Positions 20,401 through 29,220 of a stretch of DNA of 64,000 nt are shown in pieces (positions within the stretch are counted from its first letter, which is position 1; each line of letters opens with the position of its first letter). Under the pieces are notes generated by a model. The model had not been told where the DNA came from and made no database searches. It saw only the letters and a list, made by a program, of their open reading frames with translations. The position numbers and the translations under genes were made by a program. The DNA comes from Bacteroidia bacterium (lineage in GTDB: Bacteria > Bacteroidota > Bacteroidia > Flavobacteriales > Flavobacteriaceae), in NCBI GenBank assembly GCA_030432635.1, contig JAUIMB010000006.1:1-64000 (forward strand), read 5' to 3'.

Positions 20401-21280
20401 TAAGACACTTGGAGAAACTATTTTTAAAGGTCAAGCCACAGTATCCGAAGGAAAATTCGACTTTGAATTTGTTGTGCCAAGGGATATTGGAGTGCCAGTA
20501 GGCCAAGGCAAAGTGAGTTTTTATTCAAAACAGAATAATATCCTAGATGACAAATCAGGACATAGTTTCGACTTTGAGGTTGGAGGTATTAACGAAAATG
20601 CAGCCGATGATAATACAGGTCCAGTCATTAACCTATTCATGAATGATGAGAATTTTGTTTCAGGAGGCATTACCAATGAACAACCAACGCTTTTAGTAAA
20701 ACTCTTTGATGAGAATGGAATCAATACAGCAAGTGGAATAGGTCATGATATTACAGCTATTATCGATGGTGATGAAACCAATCCGTTTGTGCTCAATGAT
20801 TATTACCAAGCCAATGTAGATGATTTCCAAAATGGAAAACTCAACTATCCGTTTAGGGATTTGGAAACAGGTTTGCATACACTAACTTTAAAGGCTTGGG
20901 ATGTTTACAATAATTCATCAACTGCCGAAATCGAGTTTTTAGTGAGAGACAAAGATGAAGAATTGGTCATTTCCAATGTACTTAATTACCCAAATCCGTT
21001 TATTGATTACACCGAATTTTGGTTCAATCACAATAGTTCTGATGTTTTAGACGTTTCAGTACAGATATTCACCGTTTCGGGTAAATTGGTTAGAACATTA
21101 AATGGCCAGACCTCTAGCGGAAGTAAAGTGACTAGCTCGCTTTCAAAGGATATTGTTTGGGATGGACGTGATGACTTTGGTGATAAAATCGGTAAAGGTG
21201 TCTACGTCTACAAACTGAAAGTCCGTTCGAACCGTTTGAATAAACAGGTCGAAAAAATTGAAAAACTTGTTATACTATAA
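17435..21280 (+). CDS. porU: Type IX secretion system sortase PorU (C25 family)
   Basis: 1281 aa; gingipain-like NYLGHGGEDGL (His) and FVTITCEFTKFDNPQRLTSGE (Cys); C-terminal YPNPF...GKGVYVYKLKVRS; divergent from gldJ, followed by porV. Confidence 0.93.
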   Translation: MKKYLQLSFLLLSFLGYAQQKQYTISWEGSVVLATATSSIEVPSFDKKHFGFSREEGLVFRANWEEASSVNKNSATISQVTYENISETELKELPRNTIPSTPKFKMRNLIARGDVSAYFEISPIIKDRGVYKKITSFTINYQYGGLSNRSTQSVQELSNSVLSSGTWHKFFVDKSGVFILTKGFLSSLGVNTNVDPRSIKIFGNGGAMLPLANNEPYPFDLTENAIRFIGEEDGVFNDNDYILFYAEGPKEYSEDSDTNINLFTDRSYYFVTTDGGSGKRIQDMEQPIGNPSIQVNTFHDYQFHEVDETNLAKIGRRWFGERFDVENERRFSFNFPNLVSSEPANVRILVGGVSEVSGTNMQVLLNGSLLQTLSFGAYSDPILATGNVFDNEVTLNAPEVNFDLIFNNAGNPSSLGYLDYISVEATRELIFEGSQFVFKNNDVALEPGIAEFTVSNANNVQEIWDITDKYNVQSIRNTEQSQTLSFKDVAGLAKKYITVSSQNYYEPLRDANTSVANQNIKGTIFLNEQGQFEDIDYIIVARNNYVSQAERLAQINRDKYNLNVKVVRLDLIYNEFSSGNPDIAAIRNMMRYVYFNASAPSERIKYLCLFGDASYDYKDRISNNTNIIPTWNSLQSFSLIQSFISDDFYVVLDDNEGVFMDEDLLDVAVGRILADSPQRAKELVDKIEGYYAEEAFGSWRNNIITVSDDIDEAWERQLQEVTNELGDEVTNTKPFINNVKIHCDAFQQESASGGERYPEVNKALKDAMEVGALVVNYLGHGGEDGLSSERIFTRVDAQDIRNVCKFNLFVTITCEFTKFDNPQRLTSGEFTYWNKDGGAIGLITTTRQIQVDTGVEFNEVLQGNLFAYGSSQYPTISESLRLTKNDPELVGENQRPLVFFIGDPAMKLAFARPEVRLTAINDIPLAEQNEPLKALDRVKMSGEVYDTAGNFLSNYNGVLTATVFDKEIERQTLGNDGVQDANGTIILDFKTLGETIFKGQATVSEGKFDFEFVVPRDIGVPVGQGKVSFYSKQNNILDDKSGHSFDFEVGGINENAADDNTGPVINLFMNDENFVSGGITNEQPTLLVKLFDENGINTASGIGHDITAIIDGDETNPFVLNDYYQANVDDFQNGKLNYPFRDLETGLHTLTLKAWDVYNNSSTAEIEFLVRDKDEELVISNVLNYPNPFIDYTEFWFNHNSSDVLDVSVQIFTVSGKLVRTLNGQTSSGSKVTSSLSKDIVWDGRDDFGDKIGKGVYVYKLKVRSNRLNKQVEKIEKLVIL

Positions 21281-21345
21281 TAAAGATTTATATTTGCCTA
21301 ATATTATCAAGGATTGAAGCCCTTGTTATGAACTGAAAAATTCTT

Positions 21346-22578
21346 ATGAAAAAATACATTTTAGCCCTTGCCATATTATTGGTGTTTAATGTCTCAAATG
21401 CTCAAGAAGAAACCATAACCTTTCCTAATCAATCAACGGTCATCACCACAGGTGTGCCGTTTATGTTAATTGCGCCAGATGCGCGATCAGCAGGTATGGG
21501 AGATATGGGTGTAGCGACATCTGTGGATGCTTATTCACAGCAATGGAACGCGGCCAAATATACCTTCTCTGAAGCAAAATCTGGGATTGCCGTAAGTTAT
21601 ACACCTTATTTGAGTAAACTAGTCAATGATATTGCTGTGGCTTACTTGACCTATTTTAATCGATTGGACGACCGAAGTTCTTTTGGTTTTAGCTTTAAGT
21701 ATTTTGGATTGGGTGAAATTGAAATTCGCCCTGATGAATTTTCTGAACCTTTAATTGAGAAACCAAATGAGTTTACTGTAGATGCGTCGTATGCCTTAAG
21801 GTTGGCGGATCAATTCTCGATGGCTGTTGCTTTACGTTATTTACGATCAGATTTACGTATCCAATCGGTTGATGCCAATGCTAGTGCAGCAGGATCATTT
21901 GGTGTTGATATCTCAGGTTTTTATCAAAGTGAGGAGGAAGCCTATAATAGTTTTAATGGTCGAACTCGTTTCGGTTTTGCTCTTCAAAATTTAGGGCCAA
22001 AAATTAAATACGATGATGGTGGACGAGAGAATTTCTTGCCTACTAACTTGAGATTGGGAGGAGGTTTTGACTTTATCTTTGATGAATACAATAAATTAGG
22101 TGTTACTGCTGAGGTGACAAAGCTTTTAGTGCCAACACCTCCTTTATTAGGATTCGTTGATGCCAATGGCGACGGTGTTCAAAATGATGATGATCCAACA
22201 ACACCAGATATTAACGAAGGAGAAGAAACCATTATTACGGAAGGAAAGGACAATAATGTCGGTTTTCTTTCAGGAATGTTCCAATCCTTTGGTGATGCAC
22301 CAGGCGGATTTAGTGAAGAATTGAAAGAATGGACTTGGGCCATTGGTGCAGAGTATTTATACCAAGAGTCATTTGCATTTAGAGCAGGTTATTTCAATGA
22401 AAGTGATGAGAAAGGAGCACGAAAGTTCTTTGCGCTAGGCGCAGGATTTAAATACACAACGATTAATCTGGATTTGTCATACTTGTTTTCAGCGTCAAAA
22501 ATCCAAAGCCCTCTGGAGAACACCTTACGTTTTTCATTGACCTTTAGTTTTGGCGATGGTGCTTATGATGAATATTAG
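21346..22578 (+). CDS. porV: Type IX secretion system outer membrane channel protein PorV (LptO)
   Basis: TTGVPFMLIAPDARSAGMGDMGVATSVDAYSQQWNAAK; beta-barrel pattern; downstream of porU. Confidence 0.93.
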   Translation: MKKYILALAILLVFNVSNAQEETITFPNQSTVITTGVPFMLIAPDARSAGMGDMGVATSVDAYSQQWNAAKYTFSEAKSGIAVSYTPYLSKLVNDIAVAYLTYFNRLDDRSSFGFSFKYFGLGEIEIRPDEFSEPLIEKPNEFTVDASYALRLADQFSMAVALRYLRSDLRIQSVDANASAAGSFGVDISGFYQSEEEAYNSFNGRTRFGFALQNLGPKIKYDDGGRENFLPTNLRLGGGFDFIFDEYNKLGVTAEVTKLLVPTPPLLGFVDANGDGVQNDDDPTTPDINEGEETIITEGKDNNVGFLSGMFQSFGDAPGGFSEELKEWTWAIGAEYLYQESFAFRAGYFNESDEKGARKFFALGAGFKYTTINLDLSYLFSASKIQSPLENTLRFSLTFSFGDGAYDEY

Positions 22579-22600
22579 ACACGAGTCACCCATCAAAACA

Positions 22601-22638
22601 AAAAACTATTGTTTCCTCTTAAAAACAATAGTTTTTTT
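22601..22638 (+). terminator. Terminator downstream of porV
   Basis: AAAAACTATTGTT...AACAATAGTTTTTTT. Confidence 0.7.
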
Positions 22639-22643
22639 GTCTA

Positions 22644-23138
22644 ATGCCGTTATCTATGAAGGATGTAAAAATTGAATCGACGTTTACAGTGTTTGAAAGT
22701 TCTAAGGAGCTTCCTAAAGAAGTGGCTTCGTTGATGAAAAGCGCCTCTGAAGCAAGACTTAAAGCCTATGCACCCTATTCTAAGTTCTTGGTTGGTGCTG
22801 CCATATTACTGGATAATGGAGAAGTTGTCACAGGAAACAATCAAGAAAATGCCTCATATCCTTCTGGGCTTTGTGCCGAACGTACTGCAATATATTACGC
22901 TGGTTCGCAATATCCCAATGCCAAGATTAAGGTCATGGCCTTAACTGCAGGCTCGCAGAAACAACCAACAAAGACACCAATTCCACCTTGTGGAGCATGT
23001 AGACAAGCCATTGCTGAGTATGAGGTGAAACAAGATTTTCCTATTGAAATTTATTTTATGGGAGAAAGTGGAAAAGTGGTTAAATCCGATTCATTGGCAA
23101 ATCTTCTTCCCTTAGGTTTTGATCGTAGTTTCCTATAA
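22644..23138 (+). CDS. cdd: Cytidine deaminase
   Basis: YAPYSKFLVGAAILLDNG, NQENASYPSGLCAERTAIYYA, PCGACRQAIAEYE. Confidence 0.93.
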   Translation: MPLSMKDVKIESTFTVFESSKELPKEVASLMKSASEARLKAYAPYSKFLVGAAILLDNGEVVTGNNQENASYPSGLCAERTAIYYAGSQYPNAKIKVMALTAGSQKQPTKTPIPPCGACRQAIAEYEVKQDFPIEIYFMGESGKVVKSDSLANLLPLGFDRSFL

Positions 23139-23284
23139 CGTTTTCGTTCAAATTTTACGTTTTTCGGTTTTTTCGTTACTGTTATAAGTGTTATTTTTGT
23201 TATTCGTTGATTTCGACAAAACCATGGTTTGTTTAAATCTTAAGCGACCATTAAGTTGTAATTTATTTTTAAGTAACGAACTAG

Positions 23285-24283
23285 ATGCAAAAAATCACTA
23301 AAGAGGTCTACCTTAAATGGTATGAAGACATGTTGTTCTGGCGAAAGTTTGAAGACAAACTTGCGGCAGTTTACATTCAACAGAAAGTAAGAGGCTTTCT
23401 TCATTTATATAATGGTCAGGAAGCAGTATTGGCAGGAGCCTTACATGCTATGGATCTGACTAAGGATAAAATGATTACGGCTTACCGAAATCATGTACAG
23501 CCTATAGGAATGGGAGTTGATCCAAAACGGGTCATGGCCGAATTGTATGGTAAGGCTACAGGTACATCCCAAGGTCTAGGTGGTTCAATGCATATTTTCT
23601 CGAAAGAACACCGTTTTTATGGTGGTCATGGGATTGTTGGTGGACAAATTCCTTTAGGTGCTGGTATCGCCTTTGGTGATAAGTATCATGGAAGTGATGC
23701 CGTGACTTTATGTTGTTTTGGTGATGGTGCAGCGCGTCAAGGGTCACTACATGAAAGTTTTAATTTAGCCATGCTATGGAAATTACCTGTGATTTTTGTT
23801 TGTGAAAATAACGGTTATGCCATGGGAACATCGGTTGAACGATCTGCGAACCATACCGATATATGGAAATTGGGTCTTGGCTACGAAATGCCTTGTGGTC
23901 CAGTGGATGGTATGAACCCAGTAAAGGTTGCAGAAGCTTTTGATGAAGCAATCCAGAGAGCTAGACGTGGTGAAGGACCAACGTTTTTAGAACTGAAAAC
24001 GTACCGTTACAGAGGACACTCAATGTCTGATGCCCAGCATTATAGAACAAAGGATGAAGTAGAAGAGTACAAGAAAATCGATCCTATAACTCAAGTAAAG
24101 GATGTCATTTTAGATAAGAAATATGCCACAGAGGATGATATTGCTGAAATCGACAAACGCGTGAAAGCTTTGGTTAAGGAATGTGAGAAATTTGCAGAGG
24201 AATCCCCTTATCCAGAGAAAAATGTGATGTACGATGCCGTATATGAACAAGAAGATTATCCATTTATACAACACAAATTATAA
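23285..24283 (+). CDS. pdhA: Pyruvate dehydrogenase E1 component subunit alpha
   Basis: YNGQEAVLAGALHAM, GLGGSMHIFSKEHRFYGGHGIVGGQIPLGAGIAFG, CCFGDGAARQGSLHESFNLAMLWKLPVIFVCENNGYAMGT. Confidence 0.95.
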   Translation: MQKITKEVYLKWYEDMLFWRKFEDKLAAVYIQQKVRGFLHLYNGQEAVLAGALHAMDLTKDKMITAYRNHVQPIGMGVDPKRVMAELYGKATGTSQGLGGSMHIFSKEHRFYGGHGIVGGQIPLGAGIAFGDKYHGSDAVTLCCFGDGAARQGSLHESFNLAMLWKLPVIFVCENNGYAMGTSVERSANHTDIWKLGLGYEMPCGPVDGMNPVKVAEAFDEAIQRARRGEGPTFLELKTYRYRGHSMSDAQHYRTKDEVEEYKKIDPITQVKDVILDKKYATEDDIAEIDKRVKALVKECEKFAEESPYPEKNVMYDAVYEQEDYPFIQHKL

Positions 24284-24286
24284 GCT

Positions 24287-25981
24287 ATGGCTGAAGTGAT
24301 AAATATGCCTCGTTTGAGCGATACAATGGAAGAAGGAACTGTAGCCACTTGGTTAAAAAAAGTTGGTGACAAGGTTGAAGAAGGTGACATTCTAGCTGAA
24401 ATCGAGACAGATAAAGCGACTATGGAATTTGAATCCTTTAATGAAGGAACGCTACTTCATATTGGAATTGAGGAAGGCGAATCGGCAAAGGTCGACACTT
24501 TATTGGCGATTATTGGAGAAGAAGGAGAAGATATATCTGGTATTTTGAAAAATTCGGAAGGAGCAGCAAGTAGTACCAAAGAAGAGGCTGCCAATCAAAA
24601 TAAAAGTGAAGTATCTCAAGACCATAGCAGTGAAAATGCTAGTTCGGAAGATGATTCAGGGAATGAAGATATGGATATTCCAGAAGGTGTTATCGTCGTA
24701 ACGATGCCTCGCTTGAGTGATACAATGGAAGAAGGAACTGTAGCATCTTGGTTAAAGAATGTTGGTGATGACGTAGACGAAGGCGATATTCTTGCAGAGA
24801 TTGAAACGGATAAAGCAACAATGGAATTCGAGTCCTTTCAATCGGGAACGTTATTGCACATTGGTTTAAATGAAGGTGAATCGGCAAAAGTCGATGCCCT
24901 TTTAGCGATTATTGGTCCAGCAGGAACAGATGTTTCTGAGGTTGCCAAGAACTTTAAGATGGGTGAATCAGGTTCTAAACCAGAGCCAAAAGATGAAACT
25001 AAAGTAGCTCCTAAACAGGAAAAAGCAAAGTCACAATCTACTGTCGCTTCGAGCCTGCCTGACGGCAAGGCAGATACAATCGAGAAGCCAAGTTCAACTT
25101 CGAATTCGGTTACATCCTCAACGTCAAACGGAAGAATCTTTGCATCTCCATTGGCCAAGAAAATGGCAGAAGAGAAAGGTATCAACCTATCGCAAGTTAA
25201 TGGCTCTGGTGAGAACGGAAGGGTTGTTAAACGCGACATAGAAAACTATACACCAGCAACACAATCTGCTGCGCTAGGGAAGTTTGTGCCAACAGGACAG
25301 GAGGATTTTGATGAAGTCGCCAACTCAAACATGAGAAAGGCCATTGCTAAGAATTTGGCTAAATCTAAGTTCACTGCGCCTCATTATTATTTGAATGTGG
25401 AGTTCGATATGGAGAATGCCATAGCGTTTAGAGCACAATACAATTCACTTCCTGATACAAAAATATCCTACAATGATATGATCATAAAGGCTTGTGCTTT
25501 AGCATTGAAGCAGCATCCGCAGGTAAATTCTCAATGGTTTGATGATAAGATGCGACTAAACAACCATGTTCATATTGGTGTAGCTGTTGCAGTTCCCGAT
25601 GGTTTAGTCGTGCCTGTAGTTCGTTTTGCCAATGAGCAAAGCTTGACCCAAATTGGAGCGGCTGTTAAGGATTATGCAGGAAAGGCCAGAAATAAAAAAC
25701 TAACATTAGATGAAATGGAAGGAAGTACCTTTACCATTTCTAACTTGGGAATGTTTGGCATAGAAAGCTTTACATCGATTATTAATCAGCCAAACTCGGC
25801 TATCCTTTCAGTAGGAACTATAGTTGAGAAACCTGTTGTCAAAAACGGAAAAGTAGTTCCAGGTCATACCATGAAACTAACTATGGCTTGCGATCATAGA
25901 ACGGTCGATGGAGCTACAGGAGCACAATTCCTTCAGACGCTAAAAGGCTATATTGAAAATCCAGTGACGATGTTGATATAA
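24287..25981 (+). CDS. pdhC: Pyruvate dehydrogenase E2 component (dihydrolipoamide acetyltransferase), two lipoyl domains
   Basis: Two repeats of MPRLSDTMEEGTVA.WLK..GD..(E/D)EGDILAEIETDKATMEFESF; peripheral-subunit-binding domain; catalytic MACDHRTVDGATGAQFL. Confidence 0.95.
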   Translation: MAEVINMPRLSDTMEEGTVATWLKKVGDKVEEGDILAEIETDKATMEFESFNEGTLLHIGIEEGESAKVDTLLAIIGEEGEDISGILKNSEGAASSTKEEAANQNKSEVSQDHSSENASSEDDSGNEDMDIPEGVIVVTMPRLSDTMEEGTVASWLKNVGDDVDEGDILAEIETDKATMEFESFQSGTLLHIGLNEGESAKVDALLAIIGPAGTDVSEVAKNFKMGESGSKPEPKDETKVAPKQEKAKSQSTVASSLPDGKADTIEKPSSTSNSVTSSTSNGRIFASPLAKKMAEEKGINLSQVNGSGENGRVVKRDIENYTPATQSAALGKFVPTGQEDFDEVANSNMRKAIAKNLAKSKFTAPHYYLNVEFDMENAIAFRAQYNSLPDTKISYNDMIIKACALALKQHPQVNSQWFDDKMRLNNHVHIGVAVAVPDGLVVPVVRFANEQSLTQIGAAVKDYAGKARNKKLTLDEMEGSTFTISNLGMFGIESFTSIINQPNSAILSVGTIVEKPVVKNGKVVPGHTMKLTMACDHRTVDGATGAQFLQTLKGYIENPVTMLI

Positions 25982-26033
25982 CGATAACATCGACATATTT
26001 CTGCAACTGTAGAAAAACACCACTATAAATTTT

Positions 26034-26064
26034 CCCGATTTGGTTTTTACAAGTCGGGTTTTCT
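26034..26064 (+). terminator. Terminator downstream of pdhC
   Basis: CCCGATT-n11-AGTCGGGTTTTCTTT. Confidence 0.5.
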
Positions 26065-26098
26065 TTATCTTTAAACACGACTTAAACAGCTAATTAAA

Positions 26099-27079
26099 AT
26101 GAAAAAGACACTCCTTATTCTCAGTATGGCAATAGTTGTCATGGCCTGTGCAACTAAAATGAAAGGTCAAGATGGGAAACCAGGAACAAATGGAAAGAGT
26201 TCCAATGTTACGATTACCGAAAAGGATATTAAGATGAGTATGGACTACTTGGCTTCTGATGAATTAAAGGGTAGGGCAACTGGGACAAAAGGTGCTGAAA
26301 AAGCTGCCCTTTTTATCGAGAATTACTTTAAGGCCAATGCTATTAAACCTTACTTCGAAAGTTATAGGGATATGTTTAATATTGGCGAATTAATTGGATA
26401 TAATATTGTCGGTATGATTGAAGGTAATGATCCTGAATTGAAGAATGAGTTTATCATTCTTGGAGGTCACTATGATCATATTGGTAAAGGGAAGATTGTT
26501 GAAGGCGATAGTATTGCCAATGGTGCCAATGACGATGCCTCAGGAACCATTGCTGCCATGGAATTTGGTAGATATTTTTCACATTCAAAATCGAATAAGC
26601 GTAGCATACTGATTACCTTATATGATGCTGAGGAAATGGGACTTAAGGGTTCTGCACATTTGGCCAAACGTTTAAAGGACGAAGGTGTCAATGTTTATAC
26701 CATGCTCAATTTTGAAATGATAGGTGTTGCTAGAGATGAAGGTAAACCTATGGCATATATGAGTGGTTATAACCGTTCTAATTTTGCGCCAACGTTAAAT
26801 AAGTATGCAGGAGAGGAAGTGCTTGGATTTTTTCCGAAGGCTAAGGAGTTTCAGTTATTTTATAGATCGGATAATTTTCCGTTTTTTAAGGAGTTTAATA
26901 TACCAGCGCATGCAATCTCTACGTTCGATTTTACGAATTTTGACTACTATCACCATGTAGATGATGAAGCTGATAAAATGGATTATGAACATATGGCAAG
27001 TTTTATCAATAAAATGATTCCAGCGTTAGAAGGTATGATGAATGCGCCAACAAAAGAAGTGGTATTGAATGAAGAGTAA
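26099..27079 (+). CDS. M28 family metallopeptidase (lipoprotein)
   Basis: MVMACATK lipobox; IILGGHYDHIG, NDDASGTIAAMEF, YDAEEMGLKGS. Confidence 0.88.
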   Translation: MKKTLLILSMAIVVMACATKMKGQDGKPGTNGKSSNVTITEKDIKMSMDYLASDELKGRATGTKGAEKAALFIENYFKANAIKPYFESYRDMFNIGELIGYNIVGMIEGNDPELKNEFIILGGHYDHIGKGKIVEGDSIANGANDDASGTIAAMEFGRYFSHSKSNKRSILITLYDAEEMGLKGSAHLAKRLKDEGVNVYTMLNFEMIGVARDEGKPMAYMSGYNRSNFAPTLNKYAGEEVLGFFPKAKEFQLFYRSDNFPFFKEFNIPAHAISTFDFTNFDYYHHVDDEADKMDYEHMASFINKMIPALEGMMNAPTKEVVLNEE

Positions 27080-27755
27080 GAATATCATTATTACAGGCAC
27101 CAGTAGAGGTATCGGATTCGAGTTGGTACATCTCTTTGCAAATCAAGGACACAATGTTTTGGCGTTATCTCGAAATGCACAACCCGTGAACAATCTCCAT
27201 TTTGATAATATTTCCTCTTTTGCCTTTGATTTATGTAAAGCAGAAGATTACCTAAATGTTCAAGCCTTTATAGAAAGTGAATTCAAACATGTGGATATCC
27301 TCATTAATAATGCAGGTACACTATTAAACAAACCCTTTGCAGAAACAAGTTTTTTGGATTTTCAACAAGTATATCAAACCAATGTTTTTGGTGTCGCAGA
27401 AATGACAAGAATCGTGTTGCCATTCATGAAGCACGATGGGCATGTTGTAACTATAAGTTCGATGGGTGGTATTCAAGGGAGTATGAAATTTCCAGGGCTT
27501 TCAGCATATAGTTCGAGCAAGGGAGCGGTTATTACCTTAACTGAACTGTTGGCAGAAGAGTATAAAACCACTGGGCCACAATTTAATGTGCTGGCTTTAG
27601 GTGCTGTTCAAACAGAGATGCTCAAGGAAGCTTTTCCAGACTATGATGCGCCAACCACAGCTATGGAAATGGCAAAATATATTTTCGATTTTTCGCTTAA
27701 CGGAAACAAATATTACAACGGGAAAGTGCTTCAGGTTTCCAATTCGACGCCATAG
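27069..27755 (+). CDS. SDR family NAD(P)-dependent oxidoreductase
   Basis: IIITGTSRGIGFELVHLFANQGHNV, DILINNAG, YSSSKGAV. Confidence 0.9.
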   Translation: MKSKNIIITGTSRGIGFELVHLFANQGHNVLALSRNAQPVNNLHFDNISSFAFDLCKAEDYLNVQAFIESEFKHVDILINNAGTLLNKPFAETSFLDFQQVYQTNVFGVAEMTRIVLPFMKHDGHVVTISSMGGIQGSMKFPGLSAYSSSKGAVITLTELLAEEYKTTGPQFNVLALGAVQTEMLKEAFPDYDAPTTAMEMAKYIFDFSLNGNKYYNGKVLQVSNSTP

Positions 27756-27758
27756 CGA

Positions 27759-28697
27759 TCATGTACCTTGCATTATAAATACAGTTTTGTCAAAGTCTTT
27801 ATTCTTTAAATCGGTTTTTGTGATTCCGAAATAGCAATTTGAATGACCAATGACTTCAAATTTATCATACATTGGAAAAGAGAATAAATTGATGAATTCT
27901 GATCTTAACGATTCTATTTTTGCCTTTTGAGTGGGATCCTTGATATTGGTAATATCTAAATATGAATATGCCCAATCCCAATCTACACCATATTGAATAG
28001 GACAAGGTGTTCCTAGAATTATCTGTTCTTTACATTCAAAATTGTCATAATCACTGATTATCGAATCAAAGGTTCCAGTATCTTCAGCATTCAATTTAGC
28101 AGCATCAAAAACAGAACATTCAGTTGTTGGTGGAATTTGAAAGATTAATTCAAAATCCATGGTTGTTGGCTTAAAGTGATATGCTTCAATTAAATCTACA
28201 GGAAAGTCACTTTTCTGTAGGTCATTTTCAGTAACATCCAAATACAGTACTTTATATTGCGCTTTATCCATTATAAATTCATATTCGGTTCCAAATTCAC
28301 TTTCTGGAGCGACAAAATAACTGAAAAAATAAAGCATGCCCGTTTTCGGAAGTAAGTTCTCATAATCCAAAGATGCAATGTTTGCTAAGTTGAGTTGACC
28401 ATAGAACATCATTGATTTGCCATCATACTTTGGCCAAGAAACTGCTTTCGGTAAATCGGGAGTTCCTCCAAATTTTGAAGCACCCAATGTCAATAGTTTC
28501 CCTTGAGAAATAATAATAGCAGGTTCAATTAACAATTTGACTTTATCTGGCTCATTCCATTCGTATTTTAAAATGGATTTAGTAAAGTTCATTTTATTTT
28601 GTTCTATATTTTCAAGAGTAGTGCTTTGGGCCGAACCCAGAAATACAATACCCATAAGGCATAAGAATATTAGGGATTGAAATGTTTTGATCTTCAT
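27759..28697 (-). CDS. YwqG/DUF1963-like family protein with signal peptide
   Basis: SKFGGTPDLPKAVSWPKYDGKSMMFYGQLNLANIA...LPKTGMLYFF; N-terminal signal sequence. Confidence 0.75.
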   Translation of the reverse strand: MKIKTFQSLIFLCLMGIVFLGSAQSTTLENIEQNKMNFTKSILKYEWNEPDKVKLLIEPAIIISQGKLLTLGASKFGGTPDLPKAVSWPKYDGKSMMFYGQLNLANIASLDYENLLPKTGMLYFFSYFVAPESEFGTEYEFIMDKAQYKVLYLDVTENDLQKSDFPVDLIEAYHFKPTTMDFELIFQIPPTTECSVFDAAKLNAEDTGTFDSIISDYDNFECKEQIILGTPCPIQYGVDWDWAYSYLDITNIKDPTQKAKIESLRSEFINLFSFPMYDKFEVIGHSNCYFGITKTDLKNKDFDKTVFIMQGT

Positions 28698-28728
28698 ATT
28701 TCATGTATTATTAATAAACCAAATTCGA

Positions 28729-29220
28729 TTATTCTTTCGAAAATGGTAAAAATTTAATTGTTTTGATTGATACGGCTTCAAGATCCTGTAAGTAATCTTG
28801 TCTAGTGGTAATGCTTACTTTAACTGAGTCTTTGAACGTTTGATTATTGGATGTAACCGAAAAACTAAGGATGGAAATTTCAGTAGAATCATTGACGCTA
28901 TGAACATGATCAGTCTTTTTAATGTCTGAAATACTAAAGCCTTTCGGATAATTAAATATAGGAAGACTGTCTTTAGTATAGTTTAATAATTGTTCGTTGA
29001 TGTCTGATTGAAATTCTGGATGCAATTGTTTTAGCTTTACTAAATCAATAAGTTCCATGAATTTTTCTGTACTAATACCTTCCGTAGGAATAGCTATATC
29101 ATCAAACTCACTTTCATAATCTGTAGAGACTTCAAGAGGCATGCTTTCAGACTTCCAAGCGTCATTATTCTTGCAAGCTATGCAGCATAATACCAGTATT
29201 ATAAAAGCCATTTTTTTCAT
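28729..29220 (-). CDS. Hypothetical lipoprotein
   Basis: MKKMAFIILVLCCIACKNND lipobox; start overlaps upstream ORF stop (ATGA). Confidence 0.65.
   Translation of the reverse strand: MKKMAFIILVLCCIACKNNDAWKSESMPLEVSTDYESEFDDIAIPTEGISTEKFMELIDLVKLKQLHPEFQSDINEQLLNYTKDSLPIFNYPKGFSISDIKKTDHVHSVNDSTEISILSFSVTSNNQTFKDSVKVSITTRQDYLQDLEAVSIKTIKFLPFSKE

Noticed and set aside
24302-24930. Apparent long direct repeat in DNA
   Set aside because: Explained by duplicated lipoyl domains in one E2 gene, a common protein architecture.
24838-25239. 133-aa minus ORF within pdhC
   Set aside because: Antisense to the E2 linker region; no independent support.
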